In this document: positions 45,950-58,994 of the stretch, in pieces
How positions within the stretch are numbered: the stretch's first letter is position 1
Layout: every line of letters starts with the position of its first letter
Assembly: GCA_963693085.1 (NCBI GenBank)
Contig: OY856410.1
Span: forward strand, 884,920,335 to 884,984,334
Reading direction: 5' to 3'
DNA length: 64,000 nt
Origin: Alisma plantago-aquatica
Taxonomy: Eukaryota; Streptophyta; Magnoliopsida; Alismatales; Alismataceae
Notes under the pieces: generated by a model
What the model was told of the DNA's origin: nothing
The model's input: the letters and a program-made list of their open reading frames with translations, nothing else
The model's database searches: none
Position numbers and translations under genes: made by a program

Positions 45950-46780
45950 TAATCTTCTGGATTGCCTGCTCGCATTGTTCCTTCTGTTGGGATTCATCTT
46001 TAAGAGCTTGAAGATGGACTCATATATAGTTGTAATCTTGATGATGAAGTGACAAGTGTACCGTAGGTGTTAGAGTAGACATTGTATCTCCTTTTTAATT
46101 CTAGGGGAGAGCATCTCCCTGATAGCTTGAGCCATCTCAAGGTGACCTCAATTCCTCTTTGGATAATAATGTACCTAAGTATGTTACAAGATATAACCAC
46201 AAAGTTGCATTTGTCTAAATTTATCCATAAAGAGAATCATCATCGCCATTAGAAAAGCTTATCTAAATTGGTTATGTAGTACTCTAAGAATTTTTTATTT
46301 TTCTATCATGTTGTCTACATAGACCCCCACCTCCTTATGCAACTTGACATGGAATAAATAACCATTGCTCTTTGGCATGTATCACCAACTTCTTAAGACC
46401 AAATAGTAGAATACTCTGCACTCTGTAATGAAGGTTGTATTATCTTTATCTTCCTTGGCCATATCAATTTGTTGTAGCAGTGAGTCCATCCATGAAATTG
46501 AGAAGTGTGTGACTGATTTTATTATTCATGTGTACGTCTATGTGTAAAAGGGAAACTCATATTTAATGGATTCCTTGTTGAAATCACAACCATCTTTGTA
46601 CTACTTTTGAAATTTCTCCTTGGTTTTTTGAGGCTCCACTTTGGCCGCAATTGCATAGATTTTTGTTTCATTTGATGATGTTGAATATGATAGTAAGTCA
46701 ATGAATTGTGATCTTCTCACCCGACCCTAGTATGTATGAGTTATTCCATGCAAACACATCGAGTAGTGGTGTAAGAGCTA
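45950..46780 (-). pseudogene. Tat/Ogre-like reverse transcriptase, decayed (element A)
   Basis: On the minus strand: NFMDGLTATT near 46480, DMAKEDKDNTTFITECRVFYYLVL (46380-46460), then LHKEVGVYVDNMIEK (46305-46350) and the thumb region (KCNFVVISCNILRYIIIQRGIEV, 46140-46210). The catalytic YVDD is YVDN (46311-46322). Stops follow LRSW and MIEK. Element B keeps the fingers part that precedes this (54641-54930). Confidence 0.75.
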
Positions 46781-48890
46781 TATCAATTGGTCATTCATAT
46801 TTTGGGTAGACGCTCCCCAATTTTAACTTTATGTTGCTCAAGACCAGAGCTAAGAGTTACCATTATTCTTAGGCATTTGATATGTAAAGTTTGATGTGCC
46901 TTGGTCATATACTCTAGTATGGGGACATATTCAAACTCCATATCTTTCTCCCTTATAGATATGCGCCACTTTAGTGAAATAACTAGCAAACTCTTGGAGG
47001 GCCAGTTCATCTCCGATTGCTTTTGGGTTTTCTGAGTTTTTTAGTTTTTTGGGATTTTGTAAATTTTTAGGATTTGTTTGGGAGAAGAGGAATTTGGTAG
47101 ATCATGACTAAATGACCACTCTCAGATCTCTATCACATTAGGGTGTCATTCTTCTAAAAGGATTTTTTTTGGGTGTTGGAGGTGACCATGTCTGTAAGAC
47201 GTTGTGGTCATTCACACACTAGTTTTGCACCTCATCATTGTTCTATATAAGGCAAATGAGGGATTGTGGGTCATCTTTAGTTTCTTTGTCAAGGATAGTG
47301 ATGACTGCACATCCTTCAATCATGTCATAGACATTGTCATAGTCATCCCATAAACCATCATAGTCTTCATCAATGTCTTTAAGACATGCATTCTTGGAGC
47401 CATCATGACTTGGCCAGTTGAGGAAGATTCAAAAAGGATCACATTCAGCTATATCATATGTTTCCTTCATTTATTTAGGTGTTGGGTTAGTGATTTTCAC
47501 TTTGCCAACATGAACATCACCATAGAATCCCAGACCCAACCCCTTTTGTCTTGGAAGACCTTTGTGTGTCCTTGGTGTCAAGATCCCATACCTTGATCCA
47601 AACATATGTCCATCTTCCATTAACATTTTGAGAACAATGTAGGGTCATACACAATTTGGAGAGACCAACTTCTTCATAGTGTCATGTATCTTATGTTGGC
47701 AATATATAGAATCCCAAAGTAAACATGGAGATGATCTTCCAAGATGTAAGCTATGGTACTAGGGTTATCATCCTAGACTATGATGATTGCATGTCCCAAC
47801 TGATATTTCAACTTCTAATGTACTGATGATGGAACTACCTTATTGTAATGAATCCACTACCTTCTCAAGAGGAGGTTGAAGGTGGGACTCAACTCCATGA
47901 CCACAAAGAAGACCACAAAAGCATGTGGCCCAGTTGGTAGTTCAACGGTTATCTCCCCTAGGACATCTTAGTTACTCTGTCAAAGGAGGGTTTTTTTCAT
48001 TGTTGTTGACTACAAGTAGGAAGGCTCCCTTCCTAGGATAATGAGTGTCTTGAGGGATCACACATTGAGGCATGCTCCATTATAAATGAAGCAAGAAGGA
48101 ATCTTGATCCCCTTGTAGATGGAATTGACCGATAGGGGGTTGTTGTAACTCCCTCCCTATCTCATCTTTGAAGGTGTGGGTGGTGATTAACTTGATGGTG
48201 GAAACAACCACTTACGGTCTTACATCCTTGGATATGTAAGCCCCTTCAAGTGTCTTCATAACTACTTTTGTATGTGGGGGGATCATTGCATCAATTGGGC
48301 CAAGGATACCTCTCGTTCAGGTTCATCTTGAAATAGAATTATGCCCTACTCTTTAGTATCGATTTCCTTACAAAGATCAGGAGTGGATAGCACTTGCTTG
48401 GTACTGACTACAGGAATGGAGACTTTGTTGATCTTCTCTTCTAGAGTGCTGGTAGAGACTCCTACATATGTGGTTACCTTATCTATTCCCTTGTAGAAAT
48501 GTTAAGGGGTCTTAGTAGGGACGATATCTTGAGCCATCCCTGGTGTCCTTGTTGGCATGGGGACTTTATATTCCACCACCATAGTGGGGTGGGGAATTGA
48601 AGTCTATTGAGCTTTTATTAGGACATGCACTTTAGGAACCCACATTGTCCATCCTTTTTGTCTCCGACTAGATCTTGGTATTTTGATTGGCCTTCTCTAC
48701 CTTACTAGAATCATCAACCTCCTCTCTTTGATAGAGGCAATGATCAAAGTACTTTAGGAGGAATTCTTGACATCTTTATCCAAAGGAAGGATAAGCACTT
48801 GCATAAGATCTTCTAGTAATGATATGACAACTATAGTTTTATAAGACGATGGCATATCCTCTATTGCAATTGTGTTGACTTTTCCAACTT
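46781..48890 (-). pseudogene. Tat/Ogre-like protease and linker, decayed (element A)
   Basis: The best-preserved phrase is WIHYNKVVPSS followed by KLKYQLGHAIIIV near 47800-47870, matching the segment after the protease in Tat elements (RPWIH...VPSTLHQKLKF). A homologous stretch in element B (55377-56110) is better preserved. Many stops and shifts. The limits are approximate. Confidence 0.55.
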
Positions 48891-50885
48891 TGATCAAGTC
48901 TTACAGCGCATACTTGAGCATGAGGCATGAATCTGTCTTATGTTCCTTAGATCAATGAAAGTCCCAAAAGGCATTGGCCTTGTAATTCTTCAATAAGGGA
49001 TTTGGTGGTTCCCCTTTTGGTGGAAACTTCTGTAGATGCTTGATATCTAGAAGGATAGAGCTAAGCAAATCTCCTAGAGGAGTGAACTTCCTTTTCATTT
49101 TGGAAGGCTCTTCTGACGTTGGATCCAAGGTTGTTGGTTCTATTATAGGAGGTAGGTTATTTGTTGCAGGAGAGTTACTCATTACCACTTGTTGTACAGG
49201 CAGGTGAAAAAATAGTACCCTACAAGTTTCTTGGTGATCACAATTATTATGGAGGAATGTACATAGGGTTATTGTTGGGTGGCTCGTATGAGCTTATTGT
49301 TGTTGTGGTGTTGTGATAGTGGTATATTGTGACACGTGAGATTGAATCAGAGATATTTACACAAGTAGATGTCGTTGCTTGTTGTTACCAACTAAAATAA
49401 GTATTCTTCCAACTCTCAAGTCTACTACGTTGGTCTTCATCCATTTGTATTTCTAATTGGCTATAGTGGTGGTGGGCTAAGGTTGAAAGGTGAGGCATAT
49501 TATTTATAAACCCCTATTTTTATGGAATTCTCTATCTGAACCCCAACTTGGATTAGTTTTCAGAAATTTTTGTACCTTTGTAAGGATGATATGGTAGTGA
49601 GGGATGGTGTTGCTTCTTGGATTACCATGTACATGTCTTTTTATCTATATGATTGAATTCTATCTAGGCGACCAACTCTCTCCATCATCCAACAAATTTT
49701 GAGAGGCTTTCTTTCACATTCTGTTATAGTGCCTTCAGGTCTTCCTAGGTGGGGACTTGGTCTAGATTCCAATAATACTAGTCAACAAACCCTTAAGGCT
49801 ATCTTATGAATGACAATGATAGTTGTCATATATTGCATGTTGTAACATGCTAGGGCTGCACCTATCAATGTTTGTACAAAGTAGCTGATCAAGACCTTGT
49901 CATCATTTTGAACCTCCATCAAGTCAGACCATTATGCTTTGATATGAGTTATCATATCTCCCTTCTCATAAGACTCATGGAACATATGCATGTTGAAGTA
50001 GCTTTGTATCTTTGCACCTGGGAAACAACAAAAGTCATTAATAGTCCTCCCAAAATCCTTATTTCCTTCTAGTTGTTAGGTTTTTTATAGAATATCAAGA
50101 ATGAGGGGGTCTGTCGTAGCTGTGGGAATTACAACTTCCTGGTAGGCGGCCGCCACTTGCATCACTGATACTTTGATGGTTGTTGGTGGTGTCGTGTACA
50201 CTAGTGGAAGGAATGCATACATTCCTCCCATGTATTACTATGCAACTAATGTGGTGATGAATAAAATAAATACAGGTTTGGAATCGGTCATCTATTTTTC
50301 ATGTATTGTGCTTGAGCCTTCACGGATGTGTTGGTTTGATCCACATCTATAAGATCTTCATTTGTGGCTTCAAATTTTCTTCCTTCTATGTCCCCTCGGT
50401 CTGGACCCTAGGGGTCAAAATGGGTGTTGTCACTTATGGATCCATCGGGATTGCCCCAATGTTCACAAAAGGTGGATAGTATTGCGACCTTGGTTTAAAG
50501 GGTTCTAGTTGAGGTTGATGGGAGTTCCACATGCCATAAGTAAAGAATGGCATTGAAGAGTTGTCATATGCATGTATCTACCCAGTAAACCCTTAATAAT
50601 TCCACCCTCCAACATAGCCCACACCTGGGTGGGTACGAAGGTGGTGTGTATGAGTTTCTCCAGAATGCAAGATTGAGGGATTTCTTGAGAGATGGAATCT
50701 TTAGGGGTCATTGTATCTTCCTTGGACTTCTCGGCTCCAATTGCAGCTCATCCTACTTTTTTACATTGGTGTATCCTATGGTGCCTCAATCAGATTGTTG
50801 GTCCATGCTACTATTTTCGACCATTTGAGTCAACCATTTGTGGGACCAGTTGAAGTATAGGCACCTTCATTTTCACATGACATCT
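48891..50885 (-). pseudogene. Tat/Ogre-like gag, decayed (element A)
   Basis: From the right: a start-like region near 50880 (AYTSTGPTNG), then the gag core at 49680-49960 (VLISYFVQTLIGAALACYNMQ, then ECERKPLKIC), then the C-terminal block 48952-49188 (KMKRKFTPLGDLLSS, EPPNPLLKNYKANAFWDFH). The last block is a hallmark of Tat gag (KRxFTPLxxxLS, then PNPLP, then a CxxH-like end). The frame is broken repeatedly. Element B has the same blocks. Confidence 0.72.
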
Positions 50886-53451
50886 TAGAATTTAAATTAA
50901 AGGGATTTAAAAGCATGTTAGAAAACCAAAACTAGACAATATCTTGTGCTTTGGGAAACATCCCTCTACACACATATAAAAATATTTAAGGACTACCCCT
51001 TTTATTTTGGATATGTCAAAGGATACTCCATGTTTTTCAGTGATTCTCCTAGACTCAAGGATTCATGTGGTAGTTCTTTCTCTTTTATTAAGATTTTAAG
51101 TGATGAGACATGCATATAGCTTGCGCAAGATATGTTGGGTTCTTTTTCTTAAATGTGGGATGCTATTTCCAATGTCATGGCTAGGAAGATTAACTGGGGT
51201 ATAAAGTAAGATGATGTATTGTCTTACAAGGCTATAGGTGTGGTGATCCTCTGACGACCATCCAAAAGTCTATTCAAAGAGGGGGAAGTTAGGGGTAGGG
51301 TGGTTGATCAAAATCAAGGTAGCCTTAGCTAGACTAGTGACTCTTTTCAATCAATCCCTTTCCTCCTTGGGGATTCCTTTCCCAGTGGGGTTCCCAAACT
51401 TAATCCCTTGGCAACATCTATGGCATACTACTCTCCTCCTTACTTGGTGAGGTCCTAATGGGGGTTCTTTTTAAAATAATAAGAGTTCAAAAGGAAAAGA
51501 TCCTCATATTGGCATCTCTAAATTGATGATGAAATTGGAAGTGGTTTGTGGTCTAGTTTTATCTCATAGTTTAGGACCATAGATATAGACATTAAAGGAG
51601 CTAGATGGTCTAGTTTTAGGTCATAATCTGCACCAAGATAATGGGTGGACCTTGGGCTGACAACTGACATTACAATCAAATTTGAAGAACCATCGGGTTC
51701 GATACAGTTTCACATCAATTTACTTTGAAAAGATCATTTACTCTGTAGAGATTGCTTGCTTTTTTCAAACAGTTGCTTGATTTTGAAAAGATTGGTTCAT
51801 CTAAAAAATGATTGTCAAATTTGAAAATATTGATAATCTTTGATAGATTATTTGACTTTGAATGATTGTTAATCTTAAAAATATAGTTTGATTTGAAAAT
51901 ATTATCAATCTTAAAAATATAATATTTAAATAAATGTTAATCTTAAAAATATTATTAATCTTAAATCGATCCTTAACACTAAAAATATTGATAATCTTAA
52001 AAAGATTGTTTGATTCAAAAAAAATTGTTAATCTTTGGAAAGATTATTGATGTTACAATGATCGCTTGGTTAGAAAAGATTGTTTAACTTAAAAAGATTT
52101 TTTGATTTGAAAATATTGCTAATTTTAAAAAGATTGTTTGATTCAAAAATATTGTAGATCTTAAAAATATATGTTAATTCTAAATTATTGTTAATCTTTG
52201 AAAATATTGTTAACCTTAAAAAGATTATTTGATTAGAAAGGATTGTTTGAATAAAAATTATTGTTGATCTTAAGCATATTTTTTATCCTAAAAGATTTTT
52301 AATCTTTGAAAATATTGTTAATATTAAAAAGATTATTTGATTAAAAAAAGATTATTAATCTTAGAAGATTTTTTTATTCAGAAGATTGTTAATCTTTGAA
52401 AAGATTGTTAATATTAAAATGATTGTTTGATTTGAAAACATTATTAGTCTTATAAATAATGGTTTTATTAAAAAGATTATCTGATTTGAAAAGATTGTAA
52501 ATCTTAGAAATATTTCTAACTTTAAACCCTCATATAGAGGTGTTAATGACGATCTTAAATATTTCTACGATAATCAAAACACACGGTTACAGAGAAAATG
52601 ACCCTCCATTTTATCCCATGAGTTTAAATACAATTTATGTACTCATTCAAGTATGACTCACATAGGAGGGGCCGGTCATTAACTTCTCTATGGAAAGCTC
52701 ACTCATCAAGGGGTAACCCAAATTCAACGAAGATGGGTATTTCTCCCAATACACCTAGTGACTATGGTAGCCTTAATCAATCATGAGTTTAGGAGAGAGG
52801 GTGTTCTCAAGGATGATGTCTAGCTTAACATTGTGATGGTACCTTTACTAGCACCCTACAAGACATCTACGGATCCAACGTGAGTCGGTCACTGGTTTCG
52901 TGATGGGTAGGTTTGTAGGAGTGTAAAGTGTGAGTGCAAACTTTTATCCTTTTGAAGCAAGATCATAATAGAAAAGTACAAATGACAAACCATAGGTAGA
53001 TAAGAAAATAGACACCATTATTCAAGAAAAGGAAAGACTTTTTTTTATCCATACTTCAATTCATCCTTCCTAGATTTTTTTTAAAAAAAGGGAAATGAAT
53101 GAAAGAAGGAAGCAGATCTAAAACCCTAAAAATGGAAGAATTGTTAGAATAGAGTTGCTAAAAAACCAAGAACTTTGATAACAAAAATAAAGGAAGAAAC
53201 ATTACATTGTGCTAAAATATTGACTAGAGTCTACATGGCTATGGAACCCATGGATCACCTCGAACGCAAGAAGGCTACAAATTATTGTGATGTGTGCCCC
53301 TACAACTAGGTAAAAAAGAAAGAGAAAAGGAAAATAGAAAAGGAAGGAATAAAAGAAAAGAAATGCAAAACATGCCAGAAAATGTTTAAACTTTACAAAA
53401 AAAGGAATTCAACCCTAATCTTCTTAGTGGTTCCCACTGGAGTTTCCAGTC
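50886..53451 (-). other. Tat element A 5' leader with AT-rich micro-repeat array
   Basis: Noncoding. It holds a conserved stretch next to gag (50886-51650), the micro-repeat array (about 51768-52530) and a conserved stretch up to the LTR (52540-53451). The same three-part order occurs in element B (58995-61430). A GGAAACTCCAGTGGGAACC segment (minus strand, 53425-53450) lies where a primer-binding site should be; I cannot assign its tRNA. Confidence 0.55.
51768..52530. repeat. AT-rich micro-repeat array (element A)
   Basis: Dozens of degenerate copies of phrases such as AAAAGATTGTTAATCTTAAAAA and TTTGATTTGAAAAGATTG, about 18-24 bp each, with many small inverted pairs (GATTNTTAATC). Equivalent arrays are at 59865-60530 and 62447-63111. 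Confidence 0.75.
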
Positions 53452-54640
53452 TGTGACACCCTAGCCAAAAAAATATTATTTTAAATATATCTTTGGTAGA
53501 AACCTAGTTCATCGCACGCATGGAAAATAAGGAAAAAGGTGTTCAAAGTTGCCACCACGTTATATATGGAATATGAGAAAAGATGATAAAACATCAAGAG
53601 TCCATAGTGGAAAGTTGATCAAGAATCTGAGTTAGATAGACAAATAAAACAAAAAAATCATATCTGGAAATCTTGTTATGAGTGGGGAAGGATTAGCACT
53701 CACATCACGTCTAGTAAAATGGTATTGAACATTTTGAAGTATTTCAAGATAAAGTGATTTTCTTGGTTAATAAAAAATCATAAAACATCATTTTTTAGAT
53801 GTTCACATCCTTCCCATCATTTCGCTTAAGGTCCTAATTTTAGGTATATTAGGGTCATAGTCACCTCAGGACCTCCCAAGGCAGAGATCTTTCAAGGGAA
53901 ATCGAAGATCGATGGGTAGGATGATTTCAGAGAATAATAAGAAGATATGAATTGAAAAAAGGTCTAAACCATTGTGAGATTAGATGGAATAGATTTGCAA
54001 ATAGATGACATGCATAAGAAGTTCGTGAAGATGTGAACAATTATATGTAGTAAAAGTAGTTAAAGTAGTAGTTAGGAATACTAATTGAATTACCATCTTC
54101 ACAACCTAATAGAGTTCAAAAGTAGGTGGTGTTAGAGGAAGGATCCCTTCATCACAAATAATGTAGAAAATAAAAGAAGGAAGTAGTTTTCTCTTTGACT
54201 TTAGGAGATTTAAAAGGGGATCAAAATATGATACATATGAGGTGGGAGGTATTTATAGGTAAATTATAGGGTTCAAGGTTCTAGACAAAATCTTCCAAAA
54301 GAGGTGGTAGATCTCCATGATCTACTGTGAGGTATGGCATGTAGATAGAGGCATTCTTCCACATGTCACATGACAAATGGCTCTCATCTAATGGGTGGTC
54401 AGGGCTAGAATGAGAACATTGTACATAGAGTATATATCTCATGTCCTTGTCCACAAGCCTATTGAGATCATGGAGGATCTTTTCCATGAAGAGTTTCTAT
54501 TAGGATTTTAGACAAATTGGCCAAGAAGTAGAAGAACAAGGATATTGTTATAGTTATAGTTTTCTGAATGAATTGCAATATGAAGGAAGATACTTTGGAG
54601 CATAGATATGAGATGCTAAATAAATACTTCTTGGGAGTTG
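53452..54640 (-). repeat. Tat element A right (5') LTR, truncated
   Basis: Starts TGTGACACCCTAGCC next to the leader and aligns with 38191-39200 in the same orientation (GGAAAATAAGGAAAAAGG, CCTAATTTTAGG...CCTCAGGACCTCCC, GTATTTATAGGTAAATTATAGGG). Recognisable homology fades near 54400-54480. At about 54640 it joins the RT of element B, so this LTR or its neighbour is cut there. Confidence 0.58.
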
Positions 54641-54930
54641 TATTTCCCATGACGAGTGTGTGATCGATTGTATTATCCACGAGTACGTCTATGTGTGGAA
54701 GTGGAAACTCATCTTTTGGGGGATACCTTGTTCAGATCATGATGGTCCACACACATTATTGCTTTGCCATCCTTCTTTTATACCAGTATAATGTTGGCGA
54801 TCCATGTGGGATAGATGACCGGCTCTAAGAAACCAACATTTTTCTACTTTTTAAGTTCCTCCCTGATCTTGGGGCTCCATCTGAAAGGATTGGCCTCAAA
54901 TTCTATTTGATATGTCAAATGTAAAATATG
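54641..54930 (-). pseudogene. Tat/Ogre-like RT fingers, truncated (element B)
   Basis: On the minus strand: PTWIANIILVYKKDGKAIMC, VDHHDLNKVSPK and VDNTIDHTL, the N-terminal motifs of Tat-lineage RT. The coding homology ends right after DNTIDHTL near 54650. The RT palm, RNase H, integrase and 3' LTR of this copy are absent, so it is a 3'-truncated element joined to the LTR of element A. Confidence 0.72.
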
Positions 54931-56650
54931 ATAGTAATTCGATTAAATGTGTATTCTCATATGACCCCATTATGTTTGAGAAGATCCATGCAAACACATC
55001 GAGTAGTGGAATAAGATCTCTACCCATTGGTCCTTCATATTTTGAGATAGATGCTCCCCAATTTTGACTTTGTGTTGCTTGGGGCCTAAGCTAAGATTTA
55101 CCATCATTCTTTCATATTTGATATGAAAATGTCGATGTGTCTTGGTCATATATCTAGGATGGGGACATATTCAATCTTCATATCTTCATTGTTGTAGATA
55201 TGTGCTACTTTGGTGAAATAATGAGCAAACTCTTGGAAAGTCGATTCATCTCTGATCATTTTTGGGTTTATTGAGTTTGTAGACTTTTTGGATTTTATAA
55301 AATTTTAGAATTTTGTGGGAGAGAATAGGAATGTGGTAGATCATGAATAAACTAATACTCTAGCATCTCTACCACATCAGGGTGTCGTTCTTCTAATTAG
55401 ATTTTTTATGGGTGTGGGAGGTGGCCTTGTTTGTAAGTTTTTGCAGTCGTTCACACACCAATTATGACCCTCATCAATGTTATGTATGAGGAAAATGAAG
55501 TATTGTGGGTCATATATAGTTTCTTTATCAAGGACGGTGTTGACCACACATCCTTCAATCATGTCATAGGCATTGTCATAGTCATCCCATGAAACATCAT
55601 GCTCTTCCTCTATGTCATTGGGGAATGCAGTCTTGGAGCCATTTTGTCTTGTCACGTCGAGGAAGATCTTGACAGGATCATATTCGACTGTATCAAATGT
55701 CACCTTCATTTATTTAGTTGTTGGGTTGATGATTTTCACCTTGACAACATGATCATCGCCTAGAATCCCAGGTCAACCCCTTTTTTCTTGGAAGAATCTA
55801 GATGACCCTTGTGATTTCTTGGCATCTGGCTCCTACAACTTGATCTGAACATATGTGCATATCCTCCAAACATTGGGCGAACAACATAGGGTCCTATGCG
55901 AGATGATAAGGTCATCTTATTCACAATGACATGTGGCTTATGTTGTCAATATGAAACATCTTGAAGAAAACTTGGATATTGTCTTTCTTGATGTAAGCTA
56001 TGGTGTCGGGGCTATCGATCTAGACTTTGAGTATTGCATGGCCCAACCAATATTTCAACTTTTGACCTAGTGATGAGGGAACTACCTTGTTGTAATGAAT
56101 CCAAGGTCTTATTAAGAGGTGTTTGAAGGAGGGACTCAAGTCCATGACCACGAAGAATACTGTTAAAGTATGTGGTTATGTTTGTATCTTGATAGTCATC
56201 TCTCCTAGGGCATCTTAATTACTCTATCATTCTTTCTTTGTTGTTGACTACAAGTCAGAAGGATCCTTTCCTAGGCTAATCAGCATCTTGAGGATGCACA
56301 CATTGAGGCATTCTCCATTGTTGATGAAGTAAGAAGGAATATTGAGCCCCTTGTAGATGTAAGTTATCGGTAGGGGCTTGTTGTGACTCCCTTCTGTTGG
56401 TATCTCATCTTTGAAAAATGAGATGGGGTGTGGGTGGTGATTAACCCGATGGTGGTAGCAAGCACTTCCAATCTTACATCCTTGGAGATGTAAGTCCCTT
56501 CAAGTGTCTTCAAAACCAATTCTCGATGTATGAGGTAGATTTGCCTCACTTGGTCCAAGAATACCTCTTCTTCATGTTCATTTTGTAACTGAATTATGTC
56601 CAACCTATTAGTATTTATGTCCTTACAAAGCTCTTACAAAGCTCAGGAGT
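54931..56650 (-). pseudogene. Tat/Ogre-like protease and linker, decayed (element B)
   Basis: Contains a 110-codon open stretch (55377-55709, VTFDTVEYDPVKIFLDV, DYDNAYDMIEG) belonging to the protease-RT linker, IHYNKVVPSSLGQKLKYWLGHA (about 56030-56105), and another open stretch at 56364-56603. Order and spacing follow element A (46781-48890). Confidence 0.58.
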
Positions 56651-58994
56651 GGGTGGCACTTTTTTGGTAATGACTACTAGAATGAAGACTTTGCTCATAT
56701 CCTCTTCTAAAATGTTTTAAGGACTCCTACGATATGTGGTTACCTTCTCTTTTCCCTTGTAGAAAGGTGAAGGAGTCTCAATAGGATGGTATCCTGGGCC
56801 ATCCCAGGTGTCTTTGTTGGATTGGGCACTTCAAATTGCACCAACACTATGGGGCTAGGAATTTAAGTCAATCGAACTTTTTTTAGGACATTCACTTTAG
56901 GAACCCACATCGTCCACCCGTTATGTCTCTAACAAGCTCCTACTATGTATATTGGCCTACTAGAGCTTACTAAAATCGTCAAATTCCTCTCTTAGACAGA
57001 GGTAACAATCCACATTATTTAGGACCAATTCTTGATAGCTTGATCCAAATGAAGGATAAGCACTTGTATTAGGTCTTCTGGTGATGATATGACAATTATA
57101 CTATTAGAAGATAGTGTCATCTCCTCTATTGTTACTGTGTTGACTTTTCCAACTTTGGTCAAATCTTACAGTGCATACTTGAGCATGAGGCATGAATCTA
57201 TCTTATGCCCTTAGATCAACGAAAATCCCAAAAGGCATTGTCCTTGTAATTCTTCAACAAAGGACTCAGTGGTTCCCTTGTGTCGAGAAACTTTAACAGA
57301 TGCTTTATATCATGATGGATGGAGCTAAGGGAAGCTCCCAGAGGAGTGAACTTCCTTTTCATTTTACAAGTCTCTTTTGATGCAGGAGCCAAGGCTATCA
57401 GTTCCTCTTGAGGTGGTAGGTTATTTATTGTATGAGGGTTTCTCGTCACCACTTTTTGTACAGGTAAGTGAAGCAGCGGTGTTCGGTACCCATAAAAGTT
57501 TCTTGGTGGAAAAAATATTGGGGAGGAATGTACTATGGATGATATTTGGGTGGTGTCATCTGAGCTTATTGTTGTTGTGACACTGTGACAGTGGTATCTT
57601 TCTATTGCTGACCTTCAATCAGAGATATTTGTACAACTGGTTGTTGTTGCTTGTTATTGTGGGATGAAATAAGAATTGCTCCAACTCTCAAGTCTACTAC
57701 TTTGGTATTTGTCCATTTGAATTTCTACTAGCTATGGTGGTGGTGGACTGAGGTTGACAAGAAAGGCTTATATTTTGATAGACCCTTCCTTTAATGGAAT
57801 TATCAATCTAAACCCCTACTTGGATTAGTTTTGAGAAAATGTTGTACCTTTGTAAGGATAATATGGTTGTGAGGGCCAGTGTTGCTGGTTGGATTACCAT
57901 GTACATGGACTTTTATCTATAGGCTTGAATTCTAGTTGTGCGGTCAATTCTCTTCATCATACAAAAAATTCAGAGAGGCTTTCTTCCACCTTCTACTGGA
58001 GTGCCTCCAATTCTTCCTAGGTTGGGATGTGGCCTAAATTCCAAACGTACTGGTCAACGGGTTCTTTAGGCTATCTTGTCTACGATGGTGATAATTCTCA
58101 TATCTTGCTTGTTGTATCATGCTAGGGGTTCACTTGTCTAGTTCTATGTGAAGCAACAGATCAACACATTGTCATCATCTTGAACCTCCATCAAGTTTGA
58201 GCATTATGTTTTGACATGAGCAATCTAATCTCCCTTCTCAAAGTACATCGGTGGTTTGATGGTCATTAGTGGTTCTATGTACATTGTAGGTGGGAATCCA
58301 TATAGTCCTCCCATGTAAAAATTATACAAGGAGTGTGGTGCTGGATAGAATGAATGTAGGTTGGGAATGGGTCCTCTTTCATTCATGTATGGTAGTTGAA
58401 CCTTCATTGTGGTGTAGGTTTGCTCTGCATCTATAATATCATATTTTGGGGCTTCAACTTTTTTTCCTTCTATGTCCCCTCAGTCTCGGCCTCATGGATA
58501 AAATTGGGTGTTATAACTTTCCAAATCCGTTGGGTCTTCCCTTGAATACACAAAAGGTGGACATTAGTATGACCCTGTCTTAATGGGTTCTAGTCTAGGT
58601 ATATGGGGGTTCCACACGCCATATGGAAAGAATGGTATTTATGAGTTGGCATATGCATCTCTCTGTCCATTAAACCCTTGATGATGCCACCCTCCAATAT
58701 AGCCTATGCCTAGTCGGGGTACAAATGTGGTGTGTTCTAGCTACTCCTGCATGCACGATTGAGGAAATTCTTGAGATATGAAAGCTTCAGGGGTCATTGT
58801 GGCTTCATTGGAATTCTCACCTCTGATTGGATTGTCTTGCGTGTTAGTGTCAGTGTCTCCTTTGGTGAACCTATCAGATTGTTGGTCCATGGTACTATTT
58901 TATCCAATTTGAGCCAACTGTTGGCGGGACCAGTTGAAGTATAGGCAACTTGGTTTGCATGTGGCATCCTGAAATTTAGATCAAAAGGATTCAA
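56651..58994 (-). pseudogene. Tat/Ogre-like gag, decayed (element B)
   Basis: Start region near 58994 (FDLNFRMPHANQVAYTSTG), open for 66 codons, then broken. The C-terminal hallmark at 57216-57452 reads KMKRKFTPLGASLSS, then EPLSPLLKNYKDNAFWDF, clearly paralogous to 48952-49188 of element A. Identity between the two elements is moderate, so both are old. The right part (58225-58407, proline and tyrosine rich) matches the variable gag N-terminal region. Confidence 0.7.

Noticed and set aside
51768..52530. AT-rich arrays as a possible CRISPR-like array or replication origin
   Set aside because: Repeats are degenerate, of varying length, without unique spacers, and the setting is a plant retrotransposon leader.
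48952..57452. About 8.1-8.3 kb spacing between Tat elements A and B, close to the 8160-bp chromovirus period
   Set aside because: The offset drifts from about 8100 to 8260 along the elements and the sequences are unrelated to the chromovirus; a coincidence.
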